From positions 1-52,598 of the forward strand of contig JAFZZK010000046.1 in NCBI GenBank assembly GCA_017615795.1: 52,598 bases of DNA, in the 5' to 3' direction. Shown piece by piece: positions 24,493 through 33,935 of this stretch; position 1 is the first letter of the stretch, and each line of letters opens with the position of its first letter. The DNA comes from Bacteroidales bacterium. GTDB taxonomy: Bacteria; Bacteroidota; Bacteroidia; Bacteroidales; WCHB1-69. A program made the translations under genes and the position numbers. The notes beneath the pieces were generated by a model that did no database searches, had not been told where the DNA came from, and worked only from the letters and a program-made list of their open reading frames with translations.

Positions 24493-26817
24493 TCAGAAGC
24501 CGCGAGTGGGTCGGGAGCTGGTGGAGATTACGCTGCTGCGTGGGCGTCCGGTGCTGCCTGCGGAGGGTCGTGACGGAGTGGGGGAAGGCTTTGCACCCGT
24601 TGAGGCGTGCGACGTGCCTGACGGCCTGCTCGTGCTGGAGGGTTGCGTGCTGCCTGACGGCTTGCTGGTTCCCGACGGCTTGCTGGTTCCCGATGGTTGG
24701 CTCGTGCCTGGGGTGCTGGCCTTGGGTGTGGAGGCTATGGGAGCGCTCCCGCCGCCACTGGTTCGCTTGTAGTTTGTGGTGCTCCCTACGCGGCTGATGC
24801 CGGAGGAGATGTTGTGACCGCCAGTGGTGATGAAGTCGTTGTACGTGATGATGACCGACGGAGTCTTCAGGTAGCGTCCGCCGCTCTTGCTCAGATTTCC
24901 CACGAAATAGTCGCGTACCTTGGCAAGGTCCAATCCCACCAACGTGAGGTTGTTCTTGCCGATGTGTCGCAGCAAGTTGTTGACTTTTTGTGCTTTCAGC
25001 ATGCGGTTGTAGCTTTCTTGGCTGTTGATGGTCGTGCCGCGGGGATAGGCGAGATAGCGTACCAGCTTGTTGTATTCCTCCTCCGACAGCCCCTTGAGCA
25101 TGCTGCGCACGCTCCGCAATTCTTCAGCCATCGCGTCGCGCTCCTGCTTGTTTACGTTTTTGAAGATTTCCTTTTCATGCTCCTCGGTGTAGGTGAAATT
25201 GTACTCGCGCTCGTTTTGTCGCAGTTGTTTGTTGATCTGCTTCTCGCCGTAGGCATCGAAGTGGATGCGCGACAGTGTGTCGGCGAGTTGCTCGATTTGG
25301 ATGTCGGGCATGTTCTTGAACACGTCCAATAGCGAGCGGCAGGGTTTGGCCAGCAGGTAAGGCTTGTTGCCGGGGAAAGCGGGATGGAGCAGTTTGCCCT
25401 TGTAGTGGACACCGTTGTCCATGAACAGTTGGTAAAGGGCCGTGTATTGCACCACGCGCGCGAGGTCGGTGTTGCCCGTGTGGGCGAAGTAGTTGCCGGC
25501 CTGGCGCTCATATTGCGCGCCCACGCTGGTGCTGCGTTCCTGCGAGTGGAAATAGGAGACAGGGAGCGCGCCCGTACGGTTGAGGGTGTAGATGGTGTGT
25601 TCCGGCAGATCGATGGCGTACATCGTGTTGGCAGTGTTCCAGTTATAAACCAACTCGCTGAGACCTAATTTCTTGAATAGCGGTTTGTCGAAGGGGAAAT
25701 AGCCGGGGGAAGGGTAGTTGTAGCTGGCCTCTTGGATGGTGCCGCTCTCCGACCAGTCCTTGAGCAGGATGTCGGTGATGGTGAGCAGGTGGCCCAGCTC
25801 GGTGTTTTCCAGCTCTCGGCTGAGGTAGGTGGGACACCAGTCGCGGCCGTTGGCCATCTTGCCAGCCATGCAGTCGTTGATGTCGAGGCTTTGCGACAGC
25901 TCTTTGCTGCTGATGGAGGCGACGAGCAGTACGGTCTCCACGCGCAAGGGAGGCAGCACCTCCAAGGGCACTGCACGCTCGCGCCCGATAATGACCAATG
26001 TGGTGGAATCGCGCAGGGCACCCAGAATAAGGTCTGCATCAAGGGCGAAGCGGCGGATGTCGCCCGCCTGCTTGCCAAGGTCGCTGTCACGGCGGATGCT
26101 CCAGGCTACGAGTCCGGGTGCGCGGCTGAAAAACACCCCCCGCCGCTTCTCGTGAAACATGTCTTCGACCGTGATGTCATGGGCTGTGTCTTTCTCGTCG
26201 ATGAACGTCTCGCCCTGTGTGAAGAACCAGTCGTCGAATTCACCCAGCGTGATCTGGTAGTCTAAGTCGTCTTGGGCAAAATAGTGACGTTTGGTATTCT
26301 CCAGGAGATTGTGGGCACGGGGCTTGTAGTCGGAGAGATATTGCTGCTTGGAGAGACGGGTTACGATGTTGTCGAGATTCTCTGTGGTGGCGTTGCCCAG
26401 CACGATGGTTATGTCGGTGATGCGGCCATCGTAACCTGTCTTGAAGTGGCGTTGCGAGGTTTGGTGGGTGAACTGGCTGCAGGTAGCCTCCACACTGTCA
26501 GGCTCCAAAAAGGGGGCCGGTTCGGCGATGAGGATGATACGGCTGCTGTCAGGAAAGGTGGCCGTGCCGATAGTCTGGTAATGCATTCGGAAGTTTTTGC
26601 GGAAAAGACTGTACACGGAGTCCAATTTCTGGTAAGCCATCGTGGTGGCGACATCTACATGCTGGTCGGGGATGTACTCTTTCTTCAGGATGGCGGCGGT
26701 CTGTTGCTTGATGCTCTCCGCAACTTTGGTGTGTCGTCCGAAAATGGCGATGGCAGCCATGGCGACCACAAGCGCCGAGGCGATGATGAGGGCTGATTTT
26801 CGGGATTTGGATGTCAT
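24493..26817 (-). CDS. unrecognised large membrane-anchored protein with Ser/Thr/Pro/Gly tail
   Basis: A 774-residue protein I do not recognise. The ATG at 26817 gives a clean membrane anchor or uncleaved signal (residues about 9-28, SALIIASALVVAMAAIAIF); the frame opens upstream to 26865. Residues 30-690 look like a folded extracytoplasmic protein with mixed structure, including a Lys/Glu-rich helical part near 540-620 (EEHEKEIFKNVNKQERDAM). The last 90 residues are low-complexity Ser/Thr/Pro/Gly with PSGTSK-type six-residue repeats, and the protein ends in SRPTRGF. No enzyme motif is visible. It is convergent with the esterase-HAD gene and divergent from enolase. Confidence 0.75.
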   Translation of the reverse strand: MTSKSRKSALIIASALVVAMAAIAIFGRHTKVAESIKQQTAAILKKEYIPDQHVDVATTMAYQKLDSVYSLFRKNFRMHYQTIGTATFPDSSRIILIAEPAPFLEPDSVEATCSQFTHQTSQRHFKTGYDGRITDITIVLGNATTENLDNIVTRLSKQQYLSDYKPRAHNLLENTKRHYFAQDDLDYQITLGEFDDWFFTQGETFIDEKDTAHDITVEDMFHEKRRGVFFSRAPGLVAWSIRRDSDLGKQAGDIRRFALDADLILGALRDSTTLVIIGRERAVPLEVLPPLRVETVLLVASISSKELSQSLDINDCMAGKMANGRDWCPTYLSRELENTELGHLLTITDILLKDWSESGTIQEASYNYPSPGYFPFDKPLFKKLGLSELVYNWNTANTMYAIDLPEHTIYTLNRTGALPVSYFHSQERSTSVGAQYERQAGNYFAHTGNTDLARVVQYTALYQLFMDNGVHYKGKLLHPAFPGNKPYLLAKPCRSLLDVFKNMPDIQIEQLADTLSRIHFDAYGEKQINKQLRQNEREYNFTYTEEHEKEIFKNVNKQERDAMAEELRSVRSMLKGLSEEEYNKLVRYLAYPRGTTINSQESYNRMLKAQKVNNLLRHIGKNNLTLVGLDLAKVRDYFVGNLSKSGGRYLKTPSVIITYNDFITTGGHNISSGISRVGSTTNYKRTSGGGSAPIASTPKASTPGTSQPSGTSKPSGTSKPSGSTQPSSTSRPSGTSHASTGAKPSPTPSRPSAGSTGRPRSSVISTSSRPTRGF
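24643..24714. repeat. 18-bp coding tandem repeat in the Ser/Thr/Pro/Gly tail
   Basis: About four 18-bp units lie in frame. The two central ones (24661-24678 and 24679-24696) are identical; the outer two are degenerate. They encode PSGTSK-like hexapeptides near the C-terminus of the unrecognised protein. Length change by slippage would keep the frame. Confidence 0.75.
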
Positions 26818-26845
26818 GACTGTATTCCGTTGATTTCGTTGATAG

Positions 26846-28345
<1,500 letters not shown>

Positions 28346-28369
28346 AACACTTTTTTGTTGCAATGTGAT

Positions 28370-28396
28370 AAAGGAGCGGAGAAAACCGCTCCTTTA
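28370..28396 (+). terminator. intrinsic terminator after enolase
   Basis: AAAGGAGCGG (28370-28379) pairs perfectly with CCGCTCCTTT (28386-28395), loop AGAAAA. The T-tract is short. The hairpin can also stop the convergent gene on the minus strand. Confidence 0.8.
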
Positions 28397-28425
28397 TTGT
28401 ATAAATACGAAAGGATTTCTTTCGG

Positions 28426-28986
28426 TTATGGGTAAACGATGGTACGATTGGTTACGTTGAGGATATGATCGTCTTCGTAATGCTTGCACTGCACCCAGTT
28501 TCCTCTCTCATCATACTTGTATTCCCAGGCCAGTCGGTACAGCATCATTTCTCCCCCCGTATAATAGCATTTCTCAGTTAAGGCCCCGTGGTCATCGTAC
28601 CGAAAGGTAACCTTTTTGATGGTGCTGCTGATGCTGCAACACCGTTGGGGGTAGGCGTTGTAGTATCCCAAATGTTCACCTTCCACCATCTGCAACCTCC
28701 CTTCGGAATCGTACTGGGATGTGAATCGGCGACAGGCAGTGGAGGGACTTGTTAAACTATCCCTCAGGAGGTCAATGACTTGGGTTGAATTCAGGAGGTC
28801 GTCGTAAGAATATTGCTTGTGAAGGGTGGGGGAGTCTTTTATGTTGATGGTGAAAGGGACTTTCTTTTCCGTCACTATCCGATTCTGGTCGTCATAGGTG
28901 TAGGTGGTGATTTCCTCTAAACGATTGTTTTCGTAGTGATAAACTGATTTGATCCGCAGGAGAGAATCGTAGCGGAGGGCCTCCAT
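28426..28986 (-). CDS. YD-repeat-like protein lacking a signal peptide, possibly 5'-truncated
   Basis: A 186-residue protein from the ATG at 28986. It is made of degenerate Tyr-Asp strands such as TTYTYDDQNRIVTEKK, VTFRYDDHGALTEK and YKYDERGNWVQCKHY, a pattern shared with RHS/YD-repeat proteins and with many secreted Bacteroidota hypotheticals. Relatives usually carry a signal peptide; none is visible, and no -7 box is seen upstream on the minus strand. A frame extension to a TTG at 29031 adds no signal. It may be a 5'-truncated remnant. No function can be given. Confidence 0.6.
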   Translation of the reverse strand: MEALRYDSLLRIKSVYHYENNRLEEITTYTYDDQNRIVTEKKVPFTINIKDSPTLHKQYSYDDLLNSTQVIDLLRDSLTSPSTACRRFTSQYDSEGRLQMVEGEHLGYYNAYPQRCCSISSTIKKVTFRYDDHGALTEKCYYTGGEMMLYRLAWEYKYDERGNWVQCKHYEDDHILNVTNRTIVYP

Positions 28987-29024
28987 TTTCACTATGTGAA
29001 CATTTTGTGAATATTGTTCCTGTC

Positions 29025-29058
29025 TTTGCAAGAGGGAATCTAAAAAACTGTACTTTTG
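29025..29058 (+). promoter_or_regulatory. TTTG / TACTTTTG promoter for the nucleosidase-fucosidase pair
   Basis: TTTG at 29025-29028 and TACTTTTG at 29051-29058 are spaced by 22 nt, close to the phylum consensus. The predicted leader to the start at 29206 is about 140 nt, longer than usual here. I see no riboswitch motif in it. Confidence 0.6.
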
Positions 29059-29205
29059 CGGCGCAATTGCCGTTGTCTGACAATCTCTGCATATTTACAT
29101 GTAGTGTGCATGTCGCGCCGTCTTTCCGGCAGGGGCATCGCCACGCAGAAGGAGGTTGCAGCCGATGTGTTCAGATAGTGGAATGATTCAAAAAGTAAAA
29201 ATAAA

Positions 29206-29769
29206 ATGAAAGACAACATCTACCTTTTTGCTGCGGTGCCAGATGAGGTGGGCACGCTGGCTGACATCACTCATTTTACCGGCATCGGGCGCGAGAATGC
29301 CACACGCACCATGGTGCAATTCATGGAACAACATCGTGGTGAACCGATGCACATCCTCAACATCGGCACGGCCGGTTCGCACGACAAGCCTGTGGGAACA
29401 CTTCTGCGTATCAAGGAGATCATCTCCGCCGGCGAGTCCTTCAACGAGCAACGCATGCTTACCGCGCCGCTGCCCTTCGAGTGCCCCCGCTTGGAGGAGG
29501 CCGTGCTGTACTCCTCCGACTGCTTCGTCTCCCCGCAAGTGTTCACCTCACAATATCTTGACGGCATCAAGGCAAAGGCCGACTGTTTCGACATGGAGTC
29601 TGCGGCCCTCTTTACGGTGGCACAATGCTACGGGGTGCCGTACTCCTCAATCAAGATTGTTTCCGACAACCTCGATGTCACCATCGACGTGTGGCGGGAA
29701 AGGGTAGTGGAGCTGTCGAAGAAACTCGTGGAGACTATCGAGAATTTGGACATTGGCATAAAATATTAG
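29206..29769 (+). CDS. nucleoside phosphorylase-like protein (MTAN/PNP fold)
   Basis: A 187-residue protein of the PNP_UDP fold. ILNIGTAGSHDKPVGTL is the phosphate or water-site glycine motif. ADCFDMESAALFTVAQ is the substrate-binding Met-Glu signature. VPYSSIKIVSDNLD holds the catalytic Asp region of the nucleosidase branch (SDxxD). It is shorter than typical MTA/SAH nucleosidase (about 230), with a compact N-terminus. It probably cleaves or phosphorolyses a purine nucleoside or thio-nucleoside. It lies 22 nt before the fucosidase gene. Confidence 0.82.
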   Translation: MKDNIYLFAAVPDEVGTLADITHFTGIGRENATRTMVQFMEQHRGEPMHILNIGTAGSHDKPVGTLLRIKEIISAGESFNEQRMLTAPLPFECPRLEEAVLYSSDCFVSPQVFTSQYLDGIKAKADCFDMESAALFTVAQCYGVPYSSIKIVSDNLDVTIDVWRERVVELSKKLVETIENLDIGIKY

Positions 29770-29791
29770 GAATCAGTGTTCTGAATGTAAT

Positions 29792-31273
29792 ATGACCCGC
29801 ATTCCGTTTCTCCTGCTGTTTTGTTTGGCGCTATCCTGCATGTTTGCGCAAACTGTGCCCGCACCTTATGGACCGGTGCCGACGCCGGCGCAGATTCAGT
29901 GGCAGCGGATGGAGATGAACATGTTTGTCCATTTCGGCCCCAATACTTTCACGGGCAAGGAATGGGGCGAAGGCACGGAGACGGAAGACATTTTCCAGCC
30001 GACCCAGCTCGATTGCGAGCAATGGGTCAGGGTCGCGAAGGAGGCTGGCTTCCAGGGCATCATTGTCACGGCCAAGCATCACGACGGTTTTTGCCTGTGG
30101 CCTAACCCTGCAAGCACACATACAGTGCGGCAAAGTGCCTGGCGCAACGGCCAAGGCGACGTGCTGAGGGAATTGTCCGAAGCCTGCAGTCGTGCGGGGC
30201 TGAAGTTCGGCATCTATGTCTCCCCATGGGACCGCAACGCGCCCACGTATGGTACCCGTGCCTACAACCGGACCTATTGCCGCACGTTGCGCAGTGCCTT
30301 GTCGAAATATGGACCTGTTTTCGAGTTGTGGTTTGATGGTGCTTGTGGGGAGGGACCCAACGGCAAACGGCAGGTTTACGACTGGGAACGGTTCCGTCGC
30401 ACGGTGCGGCGGCTGCAGCCGCAGGCGGTGATGTTCAGCGACGTGGGACCCGGTTGCCGCTGGGTGGGCAACGAGGAGGGGAGGGCCGGCCTCACCAACT
30501 GGTCACGTCTCGACGTGGAGGGCTTTGCGCCCGGCGCGCAGGCCCCTCCGCAGGACACGCTCACGCACGGCAATCGCGACGGCGCCTGCTGGGTGCCCGC
30601 CGAGACGGACGTCTCCATTCGGCCGGGCTGGTTCTATCGCGACAGCGAGCACCCCAGGTCTCTGCAGGAACTGCTGCGCATCTTCTATACCAGTGTGGGG
30701 CGAAACTCGCTGCTCCTCTTGAATGTGCCGCCTGATAGCCGCGGCCTCATTGCAGAGGAGGATGCTGCACGGCTTCGCGAGTTCCGGACCGCCTTGGACT
30801 CTATCTTCGCCCGCGACCTGGCACACCATGCCGTTTGCGTCAACGCCTCGAACATTCGGGACGCAAAAAAAGAAGACGACCATGGAACAAAAACGGTGCC
30901 GTTCGGGCCGTTGAATCTCATTGACGACGATTACGACACTTTTTGGGCTACAGAAGACTCCGTGACTGCTGCCGAGGTGCTTTTCGAGTTTGAGAAACCG
31001 CAGACCTTCAACCGCGTGGCACTGCAGGAATATATCCCCTTGGGACAGCGTGTGGAGCGATTTCATGTGGAGGTTCTGGAACCTGACGGAATATGGCGCA
31101 CGGTGGCGGAAGGAACAACTGTCGGTTATAAGAGAATTGTGCTTTTTGACAAGGTTACTGCCCAATCTGTCCGAATTGTGGTGGACAAGAGCCGCGCCAA
31201 CCCGCTGCTCAACAAAGTTGGATTCTATCTGGATGAAATTTATCAATCTGATTGTCAAATAGATGTAAAATAA
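29792..31273 (+). CDS. alpha-L-fucosidase, GH29
   Basis: A 493-residue secreted glycosidase. The signal peptide ends near SCMFAQ (about residue 20). The GH29 catalytic domain (about 25-340) contains MNMFVHFGPNTFTGKEWG, GIIVTAKHHDGFCLWP and the nucleophile Asp182 in FELWFDGACGEGPNG. The C-terminal 140 residues form a discoidin-like beta domain (about 350-490, with FNRVALQEYIPLGQRVERF). The enzyme removes terminal alpha-L-fucose, for example from mucin or milk glycans. No signal anchors it to the surface and no SusCD genes are near. It shares a transcript with the nucleosidase-like gene. Confidence 0.92.
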   Translation: MTRIPFLLLFCLALSCMFAQTVPAPYGPVPTPAQIQWQRMEMNMFVHFGPNTFTGKEWGEGTETEDIFQPTQLDCEQWVRVAKEAGFQGIIVTAKHHDGFCLWPNPASTHTVRQSAWRNGQGDVLRELSEACSRAGLKFGIYVSPWDRNAPTYGTRAYNRTYCRTLRSALSKYGPVFELWFDGACGEGPNGKRQVYDWERFRRTVRRLQPQAVMFSDVGPGCRWVGNEEGRAGLTNWSRLDVEGFAPGAQAPPQDTLTHGNRDGACWVPAETDVSIRPGWFYRDSEHPRSLQELLRIFYTSVGRNSLLLLNVPPDSRGLIAEEDAARLREFRTALDSIFARDLAHHAVCVNASNIRDAKKEDDHGTKTVPFGPLNLIDDDYDTFWATEDSVTAAEVLFEFEKPQTFNRVALQEYIPLGQRVERFHVEVLEPDGIWRTVAEGTTVGYKRIVLFDKVTAQSVRIVVDKSRANPLLNKVGFYLDEIYQSDCQIDVK

Positions 31274-31318
31274 AAACATAGAAAACGTTTTTAGACTTGG
31301 TCATATTGAAAAAAAGTG

Positions 31319-31326
31319 TATTTTTG
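31319..31326 (+). promoter_or_regulatory. -7 box (TATTTTTG) for the tRNA-Ser/tRNA-Val pair
   Basis: TATTTTTG lies 19 nt upstream of the tRNA-Ser 5' end. A TTGG about 20 nt further upstream can serve as -33 element. Confidence 0.65.
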
Positions 31327-31345
31327 CACCCTCTTTGAAAGAAGA

Positions 31346-31433
31346 GGAGAGATGGCCGAGTGGTCGAAGGCGCACGCCTGGAGAGCGTGTAGGCGCCAAA
31401 AGCGCCTCCTGGGTTCGAATCCCAGTCTCTCCG
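31346..31433 (+). tRNA. tRNA-Ser (anticodon GGA)
   Basis: An 88-nt class II tRNA with a long variable arm. The acceptor GGAGAGA pairs with TCTCTCC. The anticodon stem CACGC/GCGTG closes loop CTGGAGA, giving anticodon GGA (Ser, UCC/UCU). The variable arm GGCGCC/AGCGCC region and T loop TTCGAAT are standard. The discriminator is G. Confidence 0.95.
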
Positions 31434-31448
31434 CAGAGAGACAGAATT

Positions 31449-31523
31449 GATCTGTTAGCTCAGTTGGTTTAGAGCGCTTGCTTGACAGGCAAGAGGTCAC
31501 AAGTTCAAATCTTGTACAGATCA
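31449..31523 (+). tRNA. tRNA-Val (anticodon GAC)
   Basis: A 75-nt cloverleaf. The acceptor GATCTGT pairs with ACAGATC. The D arm is GCTC/GAGC. The anticodon stem CTTGC/GCAAG closes loop TTGACAG, anticodon GAC (Val, GUC/GUU). The T arm is ACAAG/CTTGT with loop TTCAAAT. It follows tRNA-Ser by 15 nt on one transcript. Confidence 0.95.
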
Positions 31524-31535
31524 CATGGAACAAGA

Positions 31536-31565
31536 GGGGTTGCACAATCAGTGCGGCCCCTTTTT
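31536..31565 (+). terminator. intrinsic terminator after the tRNA pair
   Basis: GGGGTTGCAC (31536-31545) pairs with GTGCGGCCCC (31551-31560), including two U-G pairs, loop AATCA. It is followed by TTTTT. Confidence 0.85.
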
Positions 31566-31599
31566 CTGTTCATCGGAATTATAAACGGATAATAAAGGG

Positions 31600-33219
31600 A
31601 TGAAAAGACTCTACTTACTGACGCTTGCCTTTCTGGCAGGCTTTGCCACGAACATGTTTGCCCAGGACAATGGTGTGAACGAAAACGGTTCTCTGGGGAA
31701 ATCCGCGTATCGCTATGCCCCTAACGGCTTCAAGCTGAGCACCCGCGACCACACGGATCTCACCAACCTTGTCATCTTCTTACGCTTCGCCGATGACCCT
31801 GAAATAGACCACAGTTTTGCCGATATCGACACGATGTTCAATGGCAAGGCTCAGGATTATTACAGTGTCTACAACTACTATAAACAGGCAACATACGGCC
31901 AGATATATTATAACACGGTCTATGCCGACCAGATACAACAAGGGCAGATTGTCTCGTATGCAACTCAGCATCCACGAGGCTATTACCAGCCCTATAGCGC
32001 CGCCAATCCCATTGGCTATCAAGGCGAACTGCCCTTGATGGGGGTTTCCATGCGCGAGGCCGAACTGCTTGCCGAAGTCTTGACGTACGTCAACGACCAT
32101 GGCTTGGTGAACGCAAATGTCAACCTCGACGGCAATGACGACGGCGACATCGACAACATCAGTTTCATTGTCAAGGGCGGCGTCGGCGCTTGGGCCTCCT
32201 TGTTGTGGCCGCACATGGAGTTCTTCCCGCATGATTCCATTGACTATCCCGTCAGGGTCAACGGCAAACGACCCAACACCTTCAACTTTGAGTTTGAAGG
32301 CGCTCCGGGCTATTTCACGGCGACGGTGTTCTGCCACGAGATGGGCCACTCACTGGGACTGCCCGACTTGTACCATTACATGAACTACGGGTATGTGAGT
32401 CCGGCGGGTTCGTGGGATCTGATGTGCTCCAGCATGTCGCACCAACAGATTAGCACGATACTGAAATCCAAGTATTTGGGGCTTGTTGACGAACCTGTGC
32501 AGATTACAGAGGACGGTACCTACACGCTGTTGAGCAATGCCTCGGGAACCGCCCAGAATTGTTACTATATCAAGTCTGCCATCGACTCGACACAATGGTT
32601 CACGTTTGAATACCGCAACAAAAACGACCTCTTCGACGAGATTATCCCTGGAACCGGAATGTTAATCGGTCGCTGGTGCGACACGATAGGAACAGACTAT
32701 TGGGGCATGTATGCCAACGGTTTCTTTGACTTCCACACGAAGGCGCATCAATATTGGATTTTCCGCCCCTATAGTGAAATCGATACGATCAATGGCGATG
32801 TGTCTTCTGCCAATTTCAGTGCGGCCAACGGGCGAACATCCTTTGGCCCCACCACGAACCCCCATCCCTATCTCACGGATGGAACACCAGAGGTGAGTTT
32901 TGAGATTACGGACATTCAGGAGCAAGGCGATCGACTTACCTTCCATGTACATTTCTTGCCTGTGGTGGGCGTCGATGAATATGAATCGGAATCTGTGACG
33001 GTATATCCTAATCCTGCCACTGATCAACTGACTGTAAAGGGTGCGGATTTGCAACGGGTTGAATTATACAATATTATGGGGCAAATGGTGCATGTTGAAA
33101 CTCCCGGCGGCCATGATTCCTGTGTGATTCCTATTGATAATCTCCCCAATGGCCTGTATGTCTTGAAGATAATGGGACAGAACGGGAATTACGCGGTCAA
33201 AAAAGTGGTGAAAAGGTAA
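31600..33219 (+). CDS. secreted M6-like zinc metalloprotease with T9SS type A sorting domain
   Basis: A 539-residue secreted protein. The signal peptide ends at about MFAQ (residue 22). The catalytic domain carries the zinc-binding HExxH in VFCHEMGHSLGLPDLYHY (His246, Glu247, His250, then GLPD), with the later Met-turn-like GSWDLMCSSMS. This fits the M6 (immune inhibitor A-like) family. The last 80 residues form a type A T9SS sorting domain: VTVYPNPATDQLTVKG, VELYNIMGQMV, and the end NGLYVLKIMGQNG followed by KKVVKR. It should be exported by T9SS and attached or released at the surface. It follows the tRNA terminator; no clear promoter box is seen. Confidence 0.9.
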   Translation: MKRLYLLTLAFLAGFATNMFAQDNGVNENGSLGKSAYRYAPNGFKLSTRDHTDLTNLVIFLRFADDPEIDHSFADIDTMFNGKAQDYYSVYNYYKQATYGQIYYNTVYADQIQQGQIVSYATQHPRGYYQPYSAANPIGYQGELPLMGVSMREAELLAEVLTYVNDHGLVNANVNLDGNDDGDIDNISFIVKGGVGAWASLLWPHMEFFPHDSIDYPVRVNGKRPNTFNFEFEGAPGYFTATVFCHEMGHSLGLPDLYHYMNYGYVSPAGSWDLMCSSMSHQQISTILKSKYLGLVDEPVQITEDGTYTLLSNASGTAQNCYYIKSAIDSTQWFTFEYRNKNDLFDEIIPGTGMLIGRWCDTIGTDYWGMYANGFFDFHTKAHQYWIFRPYSEIDTINGDVSSANFSAANGRTSFGPTTNPHPYLTDGTPEVSFEITDIQEQGDRLTFHVHFLPVVGVDEYESESVTVYPNPATDQLTVKGADLQRVELYNIMGQMVHVETPGGHDSCVIPIDNLPNGLYVLKIMGQNGNYAVKKVVKR

Positions 33220-33371
33220 ACGCCTTGAACCTTTTGACGTAATTTGTCGGGAATCATGAATTCTAAACAGCTGTTTTACAGCTTGTTGTAACACATTCTT
33301 TTTTTTGAATTTTTTTTGTAGCGAAATCGTCCATTTTTGCATCTATATGTTGAAAAAAAAAGACGAAGACA

Positions 33372-33402
33372 TTTGATTGTAAAGATATAAATGTTATCTT
33401 TG
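33372..33402 (+). promoter_or_regulatory. consensus promoter TTTG-N19-TATCTTTG
   Basis: TTTG at 33372-33375 and TATCTTTG at 33395-33402 are exactly 19 nt apart, the best consensus promoter of the window. It precedes the small secreted protein gene by 47 nt and likely drives the large type B cargo gene too. Confidence 0.8.
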
Positions 33403-33449
33403 CAAGCTTAAAAAATTGATACAGAATATTAACTTGAAAAAACTTGAAT

Positions 33450-33905
33450 ATGAAAAGAATCGCCTTATTCTTCGCCTTGATGGTTTTTGCAGCCGGCTTG
33501 CATGCGCAGCAACAACGGACGGAAATTTACGTCGACCCGATGTTGAATGAAGTGTTGACCGAAGCCCAGATCAACGACCTCAGGGTTAACAATCCAGCCC
33601 AATTGGTGCGGGAGAACTGCCAATTAGTTCACTATTGCTACTTTGCCTCAAAATTGACGGAAGAGGAGGGCACCTACCAAATGAAAGGTGACTTGAGGAA
33701 CTACGTCAAGACTGGCAAGACATGCGACTACCAGGCCATTATCTCGCGTGGTTGCATTAACCGCTACGACTACAACTTGGAGCAGGATCCCGTCAAGCAG
33801 AACGTCTATCGTCTGGGCAACACGGGAACGTACATCATCGTGCTCTCAAAGCAGAACTTTGAGCGAAACCAAGACGCTTACCTGAAACAATACGGTCTTC
33901 AATAA
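33450..33905 (+). CDS. small secreted protein with four cysteines, unknown function
   Basis: About 151 residues from the ATG at 33450 (a TTG at 33444 is in frame but unnecessary). A signal peptide ends near GLHAQ (about residue 20). The mature protein is polar with four cysteines (ENCQ, HYCYF, KTCDY, RGCIN), enough for two disulfides. It has no T9SS tail, lipobox or known motif. The strong promoter and the 30-nt gap to the 937-residue T9SS protein suggest co-expression with it. I do not recognise the family. Confidence 0.75.
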   Translation: MKRIALFFALMVFAAGLHAQQQRTEIYVDPMLNEVLTEAQINDLRVNNPAQLVRENCQLVHYCYFASKLTEEEGTYQMKGDLRNYVKTGKTCDYQAIISRGCINRYDYNLEQDPVKQNVYRLGNTGTYIIVLSKQNFERNQDAYLKQYGLQ

Positions 33906-33935
33906 TTTCTCACCTCGCTAAAAACAATCTCCAAT

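Noticed and set aside
29059-29205. Riboswitch in the 140-nt leader of the nucleosidase-like gene
   Set aside because: No known aptamer motif (SAM, SAH, purine, preQ1) could be recognised by eye. It is left as a point to test only.
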